A DNA stretch of 64,000 bases, taken from assembly GCF_014633365.1 (NCBI RefSeq), contig NC_068348.1, forward strand, positions 15,828,311-15,892,310, in the 5' to 3' direction. The position numbers and the translations under genes were made by a program. This document shows positions 57,183 to 64,000 of this stretch, one piece after another. This DNA comes from Diospyros lotus. Lineage: Eukaryota; Streptophyta; Magnoliopsida; Ericales; Ebenaceae. Numbering within the stretch: position 1 is the first letter of the stretch; each line of letters starts with the position of its first letter. The notes under the pieces were generated by a model. The model saw nothing but the letters and a program-made list of their open reading frames with translations, had not been told where the DNA came from and made no database searches.

Positions 57183-58030
57183 CTTTGACTCCAGAAGGGC
57201 TTCCACAAGCCAAGAGAATGTTAATTTTGTTTGATGACATTCTTTAATCTTGAACACACCATTATTTGTATCTTGATACTAAGTTATGTTTTGGTGATAT
57301 CACGCCGGGCATATTCTTGAAAGCTGTATTAAAGAGTAGTTGGGGAATGTGAAGAGGAAAGCACAATCTTTGCAATATATTTCAAAGGAATTTATTGTTT
57401 CATGACTGATATGCCTATTGATTGGGGTCCTATCTAGCCTTTGAAAAAAAAAACAAAAAAATGGAGTTTGGTGTGTTGTTTTCGTTTTGGAAAAAAGTAG
57501 CATGATTTTTATTCTTCAAGAAAAACACCAAAATGTTTTTATATTCAAGTTTTTCGTTCCTTTGATTCACACTAATGGTGGAGTTTCTTATTTCTAGGCA
57601 AAGTCATACAAATATCCTTTTTAAGAGTTCTCTCAAAGTGACTTGTATCACAAGACACTTGGTTCTAGGATTGACTCTAGATCTAGATTGAGATTTATTT
57701 AAAGAGTATATTAGACCCATGTGAAAGATTTGATCTAAATAATCGAATCTTATCCCAGATCTGATAATTTATATGACATGATCATAGTCTTTTATGAGCT
57801 TTATTGTATACATATATAAAGGCACAAATTCAAAGAGTTAGATATATCATTTATTGCTTATTATTACTTTGCCCCACTTTTGGTATTGAGATTGATTTGA
57901 TTGTCAAAAGTTATACCACGAGATAGACTTGCCCTCGTTTTTGTAGGATGAGTAGATTTTGGACAAACTCGGGATCAAGGAAAGCTACCAGGCACACTTA
58001 GCTTGGGATAAACCCGATGGTGATCAGCTC
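57183..58030. other. 3' flank of NDUFAF6 and LTR-like remnant
   Basis: The first few hundred bases would be 3' UTR; no clear AATAAA-type signal is obvious. From about 57880 phrases before catcatcatttggca suggest the decayed end of a Tat LTR related to Gypsy1. Confidence 0.4.
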
Positions 58031-59380
58031 CAACCATCATCATTTGGCATCTATTATGGGGTTGACTTTCGAAGTCTTTATCTATACGTGCTTATCTTCT
58101 AAGCCCACTTACTCATCTACTAAGCCTTGCTAGGCTCGTCCTCATCACACAACATTCCACCTTGATGGATACCTCTTATGCAAATTGGGTATTATCATGA
58201 GAACTTGAGTCACACTAAAGCTTAGATTTCCATTGTCTTGGATAACTCGCTGAATCTAGGGAACAACCCTCCTCTAATGGATTGGGTGACCCAGTTAGAA
58301 GGCCAAATCTAACACTTAATCGAGTTGCTCACTAGTTTTCTCAAGCAACAAAGAATGAGAGGTACTTGCCAAGAAGTTGAGCACTCTCAGTATCAGCATG
58401 ATGATAGCCATTCATGGAGAGACGATTGCCATTATTCCTATGAAGAATGATAGAAAGAGCATCGTCACTCCCAAAGGGATGATTGAATTTTCTAGAGGGA
58501 CAAACATCGACACCTTTACAAGGAGGGTCATTGACATTCTTAGAGAGAGGAGTGCGAGCACTGATGCTCTGAGGTTGAGGATTCAATATCTTCCCAAACT
58601 TGAGAAAGGGAGACTTCTTAGGAAAGGCATCTCTAACAAACTGAGAAGATGATGACTTAGATGGAAAATAGGAAGGGGAGGGAATCTTATGACGAGGCTC
58701 TTCTCAACCACTTAGTTGAGCCATCATGGTTGAGATTCCCCCTAAGAGGTTTTGGATCCCAGCCATCAAGCTTTATGATGGCACCACCAACCCTTCCAAC
58801 CATATAGGGCTCTTAAACTCCCACGTGTTGGTCCAAGCTGCATTGGATGGATTGCGGTGGCGAGCCTTGCCAACCACCTTAGAGAGAATTCTTGGTATTG
58901 TTATTCTAGATTGCCTAATTGTTCCATCCACAACTTTAAGAAGCTAAAGGTGAGCTTCCTCGCTTACTTCGCACCCCCGAGGTGCTTCAAGAAGACAACA
59001 ACGACTTTAGTTAATATCCAACAAGGGGCAATGAGTACTTGAGGTATTACATTTGTTCAATGAAGACACCCTCTGCATTAAGGACTTTGACCAATGCATA
59101 TCGCATTCTAGAACAACCTAAGGATGTCCATGAAAGGAAATGAGGGCCCGAGGCCAAAAACCAACCACGTGTGGATCATTGCAAGGATCTATCGCTTTTA
59201 AAACATTTTTCAAAACCAAAACATACATTATAGTAGTAGAAAAGCAGAAGAAAAAAATGAACCTTACAAGACTCGATAAACTTCATGCATATGCATTAAA
59301 AGAAAAACCATGCCATAGGGGGTTTTTCGATATACCTTATAACAAAGGTTGGTGCTGATTGTCCAAAGAAAGCTCCCCAT
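58031..59380 (+). pseudogene. Decayed Tat gag related to Gypsy1
   Basis: Begins with a primer-site remnant, catcatttggcatctattatgggg, comparable to the Gypsy1 site. Gag fragments follow in shifting frames: MDWVTQLEGQ, then VEIPPKRFWIPAIKLYDGTT (58726-58947), then FKKLKVSFLAYFAPPRCFKK (58857-59042). Their order matches Gypsy1 gag, including the LVNI-Q block. Pol is absent. Numerous stops and indels mark it as much older than Gypsy1. Confidence 0.75.
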
Positions 59381-59817
59381 CCTTGCTATCCCACCGATCA
59401 TCTCCCACGAATAATCCGCTACGCTAGGAAACCACCTTGCCTCTTTAAGTGTGGAAGACCTAGTCAGTCCACGCTTGAGATGCTCACGGAACCCTCCAAC
59501 GGAGTCATGCTAGGACCTTCTCGATGGAGGTGACCCGAAGCTATTCTGAGGTCTTTTCTTGGTTACTTCTTAGCTATCCAATAACTGGATCAATGGGAGA
59601 ATCAGGAGAAGTTGCACTAGCCAAGCTTGGGGCAAGAACAAGCAATGGTTGCAGCAAAAAGGAAGAAAAATGAGAGCCGACACTAGCTAAAGCTTGGATG
59701 AAGAACCAATAGAAGAAGGAAGATAAATTGAGGGCTGCACTCATGAGAGAGCTTTCTCTTTTCCTAAAATCCCTCCTAAATTTATCTCCTTACCCCTAGC
59801 TTGTCGGCCACGCATCT
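59381..59817. other. Unassigned sequence
   Basis: Probably more of the decayed Tat element (a phrase near 59345-59460 could be a zinc-knuckle region), but nothing firm. Confidence 0.3.
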
Positions 59818-60058
59818 TGTAATACCCCAAGAGTCCAGAGAAGGGTAGTATATATCGAGGATAAGTAATGAAGGAAATAACATCAGTTGGATAACTTTTG
59901 GGTTGAATGTAGGCAAAAAACTCCCGGGGTTAAGCGTGCTTGAGCTGGGGAAGCTCAAGGATGGGTGACCCTCTAGGAAGTTCGCGTAAGCCCATCAAGG
60001 TAAATTGTTCTGATCCTTCTTATCACTCGATGCAAGATGTTACAGGTGGTATCAGAGC
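59818..60058 (+). mobile_element. Cassandra-like TRIM: LTR with 5S rRNA sequence, plus primer binding site
   Basis: LTR 59818-60044 (227 bp) from TGTAATACCCC to GATGTTACA, then TGGTATCAGAGC (60047-60058), the initiator-Met tRNA primer site. Within the LTR, 59919-59993 resembles the 3' half of plant 5S rRNA, including gttaagcgtgcttg and ggatgggtgacc. This pairing defines Cassandra, a terminal-repeat retrotransposon in miniature without proteins. No second LTR was found, though a weak gagaataccccc at 60171 could be its start. Confidence 0.82.
59919..59993 (+). other. 5S rRNA-derived segment with pol III internal promoter motifs
   Basis: Matches the 5S gene from aactcc to the end of the C-box region (aaggatgggtgacc) with several substitutions and an altered loop (tgagctggggaagctca). 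It is not a functional 5S gene because the first third is missing. Confidence 0.8.
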
Positions 60059-60179
60059 TGACCTTTGGTGAAGATGGTCCAATGAGAATGGGGAGTGGCG
60101 GCGGGCCTCGAAGGTCTATATAAGGAGTGACTTCTGGAAAACTTCTAGGATGACGTGGCTGGGGGCGTGAGAATACCCC

Positions 60180-60480
60180 CGAGAGACTCTCTCAGGGGTG
60201 GGGGGTGGAGCCCCCCATTTTTCTTAGCCACGTTGCTGTGTGGTAGCATGGTAAGGGGGGAAGCACCCCCCCTTTCCCTGGCCAAGTTGTTGCGTGGTAG
60301 CGTGGGGGAAAGGGAAGCAACCCCTTTTCCTTGGCCCCTGGCCACGTTGCTACATGGCAGCGTGGGAGTGGGGAGGGAAAGGCCATAATGGCCGCTTCCA
60401 TGCGGCCATGCCGCCTCTTGGCTGCATGAAGTAGCTAGGTGGCCACTTGATGGGCTGCCACGTGGCCCTTTTTTTTCTTA
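60180..60480. repeat. GC-rich degenerate tandem repeat
   Basis: Three to four variants of tggccacgttgctgtgtggt and agcgtgggg occur at about 60222, 60279 and 60348, with spacing of 57-69 bases. Overlapping ORFs on both strands come from the repeat. Confidence 0.75.
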
Positions 60481-61230
60481 TTTATTTTTATTATTTTAAT
60501 AGGCATAACAATTGTTCCCTACTCTTTTTGTCAGGTTTCTTGAGAGGAAGAGTATTCTACCTAAAGCACTGCCATATTTTTAAGAGGTTATTTTTCCTCC
60601 TTTATTTTGTAGCAATCTCCTTCTTTACGTCTTTCGTAGCTGTCTTTGGCATTCTGCTCCTTGTGTGCCTTTATAAAAAGAGGTTTGAGCTTCTCATTTG
60701 GTCATTGTTTCAACGAGTCTTCAGCGTTTGTTGTAGCTCTGGCATTCTCATATTTCGACTCCTCATAAGCGTCAATGGCTTCAAGAAGATGCGACAGAGT
60801 TCTTCGCATGACGTGCTGAAGCTCGTACCCTTGCAGCGGTTGTCCATGCATTCAATTCTTCATTTTCTAGGAGTATAAACACAATTTCTTCATACGCTCC
60901 CAGTTCTCGAGGTGACGAGGGCTCAGAAAGATCTTCAAATCAAGTCCAGAGTGACCATATCGTTATTGGCTCATATATGTATCTACATGTTGTCAAGAGA
61001 TGAATTAGCATATTGGAGAATTTTTTCAGAATCCAAGAGTGTTCGTGATGATTGTCGCTCCATTTTTTGGTTTGTCGGATTACTTGCAAAATGATGAATA
61101 TGACTTCTCTTCTTGCAGGGTAACAGCTTTTGCACCCTTCGAACGTTAGGCGAAGCAGCGTAAGTCACTTCTGAGGCCACTGAAATTATGCTCCCTCGAT
61201 GTATCGCAAGATAACAGTCTTATGCATTCT
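60481..61230. other. Unassigned non-coding sequence
   Basis: A 143-codon open frame (60450-60878) is Phe/Leu/Ile-rich, resembles no family I know and probably reflects T-rich DNA. Nothing else seen. Confidence 0.4.
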
Positions 61231-61945
61231 CATTGTCAGGATGCTTGCGAGGCAATGAGATGTTCTTACCTCCTCATCGCCAGGTTGTGAGCAGGACAAT
61301 GGGCCTTTTTATTACAATGGCACGGCTCCCTAGCTTCACGTGTACATGCTCGCTGGTATTGTGAGCGTAGTGTTTACGTTTGCAATATTTTATTCTGGCG
61401 GTTAGACATGGCGCCTATGTTCGCAATTAAATAGTATAAATATTTTATTTTTGCTGTTCAGCATAACGCCTACGTCTGCGATTAGAAAGAATATACATCT
61501 TTTGTTTTCGCAATTTAGTGTATGGCTTACGTCCGCGATTAGTTTTGGTTTTTCCTTGTTGTTGGGGTATGAGCAGGGCAACAGACTTGTTGTTTTCACC
61601 TTGTGGTCGGGCTGTTAGCGAGACAACGGGTCTTTCTGTGTTTACCTTATTGTCGAGCTAATAGTAGGGCAATGGGCCGTAGGTCACCAAGCGAAGCGGT
61701 GTAGGTCGCTCACGAGGTAATAGATATTATGGCTCATTTTTGTCGGGCTTTTTGCTAGACAGTAATTTTATTTTCACCCTATTATTAAGTTGTGTGCAGG
61801 ACAATGTCTTATTTTTCCCCTATTGTCGGACTACGCGGGGGACAATGGGCTTGTTATCTCCCTCGTTGCCGGGCTATGAGCAGGGCAATGGCCTTTTAAC
61901 TTTCATCTTGTTATCGGGCTATGCGTAGGGTAACGGGACTTTCGT
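61230..61945. repeat. Minisatellites of about 43 and 57 bp
   Basis: The phrase gggctatgagcagggcaatgg recurs with variation at about 61284, 61567, 61610, 61660, 61787, 61830, 61873 and 61917, with steps of 43-44 in the best-kept part. Between 61395 and 61545 a second motif, like gcctacgtctgcgatta, recurs three times about 57 apart. The arrays lie beyond the truncated pol of the minus-strand element and may be its 3' region. Confidence 0.8.
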
Positions 61946-62139
61946 TTTAGAAAGAACCCTTCATGAAATCTAGTAGATAATAGTGGACGCAATAATGATA
62001 ATTTATTTGCAAGAGTGAGTACAAGCATTTTGATGTGATTAAGCCAAATGTGCCTACGTCCACAATTTCGTTTTGGACTCACATTATTACAATACAAATA
62101 ATTCTAATGAAAGACATAATACAACCTAGTCCTGCATAG

Positions 62140-62928
62140 CTTGTTTGGTAATCGATAAAGTCTATTCACTATGTTTCCTTTTTGTAGATGTAGCATAGCA
62201 CGTGCGGGCCTTCCGTTGATCCCCTCAGACTTATCCCACTCATTGGGGTGTAGGAAATTTCATCAACAGATAGCAGGAAGAGACTACGGCTCTCATGTCA
62301 TTGAGAAAGGGATGACCATAAATTAGATTGTATGCAATTGATGAGGCTTTAACCACCATAAACCAGACCTGGCGTGTTGTTCTCTAAGGATCAAAGCCCA
62401 ATGTGACTGGCAACTGAATTGAACCAGCCACCAGGACAGGCTCCCATTGAAACTATATAAAGGGGAAGAGATATTTTTCAGTCGATCTTGTGAAATGTGT
62501 ATTTGCTTGAATCAATTCCAATAAATAAGGTTAGCTGAACTACCACTATCTACCAAAATTCTCTCAATTGGGTGCTTTGCAATGACAGCTGAGATTACCA
62601 TCGGGTCATCATGTGGAATGATTACATCTCCTCTGTCGATAGGTGTGAACATAATGGGCTCTTCATTTTCTCTGACCTCCATTACCGAATTGACTTGGTA
62701 GGCCAAACGGGTATAGGCTTTTCGGGAAGAGGTGCTATCACCAGCCAAGATTTCGTTGCCCGAAATGACGTGTATAACCTGATGTATTGGTTCATTATCC
62801 AGAGGGAGTTTTTATCTGTAGTCGCTTCCTCTCTTTTGTTGTCTTGGATTATGTATTTCTTGTGTTTCAGGTCTCTCTTCCCTTCTTTGTGGCTTCCTGT
62901 TATTTCCCTCTTCTTCTCGTACATATCT
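62140..62928 (-). pseudogene. pol: Gypsy3 protease region, truncated pol
   Basis: In frame with the gag at 62929-63780 on the minus strand, separated from it by TAA 62929-62931 and one further stop. The open part 62748-62512 has DPMVISAVIAKHPIERILVD followed by SGSSANLIYWN, a D-S-G aspartic protease. Beyond 62511, in broken frames, come FLNDMRAVVSSCYLLMKFPT and a GDQRKAR block that usually follows the protease in Tat elements. RT, RNase H and integrase are missing. The PR-RT linker gives way near 62130 to unrelated or 3' repeat sequence. Confidence 0.75.
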
Positions 62929-63780
62929 TTATAAGTTTCCTTCCCAGATAAGCATCTCAATTTGATTTTTCAACTCCCTACATTGATCAGTGGAATGACC
63001 ACCAGTTCTATGGTATCGATAGTACTCATCTTGATTCTTCCCTATAGGCCGATCCACCTTTTTTGGAAGTCTGATTAGGCCTAATCCTTTTATGGCTTCC
63101 AATATCGTAGAACGAGGTTGGGTGAGCTGGGTATAGTGATTGAATTGGGGCCTGACATCATCCAGTCTTCGAGCCCTCTCTTGTCGCCGATTAAGGTCTT
63201 CTTCAATATCTCGCTCCTTTCTTTTCCGTTCCCTGTCTTCATCTATTGTCACAGTCCACATTACTTCTGTATGATGTACATATTTATTGGCCTTGGTGAA
63301 CAAATCTGCCAAGGATTTTGGCAGGTCTAGAGATAAAGACTCTTGAAAAGAAGTCAGTTGCACCCCTTGCAACATGGCAGACACTGCCATCTCAATCGGT
63401 AGGTTGCGAATATCAAGTGTAGCATTTCGAAATCTGTCCACATAATGGCATAGGGTCTCTTTGCTCCCCTGCCAAATGCTAAGAAGATATGTTGCGTCTT
63501 TCTTCCTCTGACTGTTGATAATGAATGCTTTAATAAACTTCGCTTTTAACTGCCTGAATGAGGAAATGGATGCTTCGGGTAAATCATTAAACCAAGGCCG
63601 AGCATGCTCAACTAGGGTTAACGGGAAGGCCCTACACATTATCTTGTCGTCCCATCCATGGAGCATCATCAAAGACTCGTAGTTCTGCATTTGATCGTAA
63701 GAATCATCCTTGTTAGAGTAAGGAGTTATTTGGGGCATCTTAAACTTCCTTGGCAAGGGTTTTTCCATTATTTCTGCCAC
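62929..63780 (-). pseudogene. gag: Gypsy3 gag, Tat-type, partly open
   Basis: 283 open codons from MAEIMEKPLPRKFKMPQITP to the TAA at 62929. The Retrotrans_gag core has CRAFPLTLVEHARPWFNDLP and TLCHYVDRFRNATLD. The zinc knuckle reads YRYHRTGGHSTDQC: its first Cys is Tyr, so metal binding is impaired. An in-frame TAA about 25 bases upstream of the ATG, within sequence that still looks like gag, shows the open frame is only the middle of a broken gag. The decayed gag at 850-1760 belongs to the same family. The LTR and primer site would lie past the right edge. Confidence 0.78.
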
Positions 63781-64000
63781 AAATGACAGCCTCCCTCGTT
63801 ATTGCTCTTCTGAAACTGGTAATAATTTATTTTGTTGCAACACTCGCTCAATCATTTTCTTTATGTCAACTGTTTCCCGAGCACTAAATGTCGTAGAGTT
63901 ATCATCAGGCCCATTATTTTACTTGGTTACGGGTTTAGAGGAATTTCGACCCCCTTCCATGGGAGTGCTAACCACTGTTCCAGAATATCTTCCCCTTTGA
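63781..64000 (-). pseudogene. Gypsy3 gag upstream part, runs off the window
   Basis: Minus-strand text such as KKMIERVLQQNKLL and a stop before the open gag. It matches 1300-1500 on the left side (shared phrase atatcttcccctt or gatgtcttcccctt). Confidence 0.6.

Noticed and set aside
59919..59993. Functional 5S rRNA gene
   Set aside because: Only the 3' part is present, it is substituted, and it lies inside a TGT...ACA LTR followed by a primer binding site.
60450..60878. 143-codon hydrophobic open frame
   Set aside because: T-rich composition, no family resemblance and no splice or promoter context; probably chance.

Overview
The window is plant nuclear DNA, most likely from a eudicot: Ty3/gypsy elements of the Tat lineage, a chromovirus with a chromodomain remnant, a CACTA element with a Transposase_24-type remnant, a Helitron carrying an XB3/XBAT-like ankyrin gene fragment, a tRNA-derived SINE, a Cassandra-like LTR with 5S rRNA sequence, MITEs, and one host gene with plant-type sequence (complex I assembly factor NDUFAF6 homologue, 56271-57182). 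The species cannot be named from this. There is no CRISPR, operon or prokaryotic signal. Almost everything is mobile DNA.

Layout. 1-2116 holds the decayed minus-strand gag and leader of a Tat-type element. The LTR of that element is cut into three pieces (2122-2431, 35369-35609, 47175-48560). The first gap is a CACTA transposon (2432-35368, TIR CACTACAAGAAAA). Its left part, together with about 390 bp of the host element, was tandemly duplicated as two units of about 6.3 kb (A 2041-21284, B 21303-27642). Unit A alone then received Gypsy1 (5217-15423, TSD CTTCT) and a Helitron (16055-18757); unit B still shows both empty sites. The second gap is Gypsy2 (35610-47174, TSD CTAAC), young (8 transitions between 691-bp LTRs) and nearly intact.

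48633-64000 holds a second LTR of the host family, a Tourist-like MITE, a 5'-truncated chromovirus with its 3' LTR, the NDUFAF6 gene with a MITE upstream, a decayed Tat gag, a Cassandra-like LTR plus primer binding site, minisatellites, and a second minus-strand Tat element (gag and protease) that leaves the window on the right.

How the parts work together. Gypsy1 and Gypsy2 encode Gag and a protease-RT-RNase H-archaeal RNase H-integrase polyprotein on the plus strand. Both also carry, between pol and the 3' LTR, a minus-strand spliced coding unit with its own TATA box and GT-AG introns, after a block of tandem repeats. The nesting gives a relative chronology: host element, then CACTA, then segmental duplication, then Gypsy1 and the Helitron, with Gypsy2 probably latest. 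I see no wholly new system. The strongest leads are the paired filled and empty sites, the Helitron gene capture, the antisense genes of the Tat elements and the C-to-T decay pattern.
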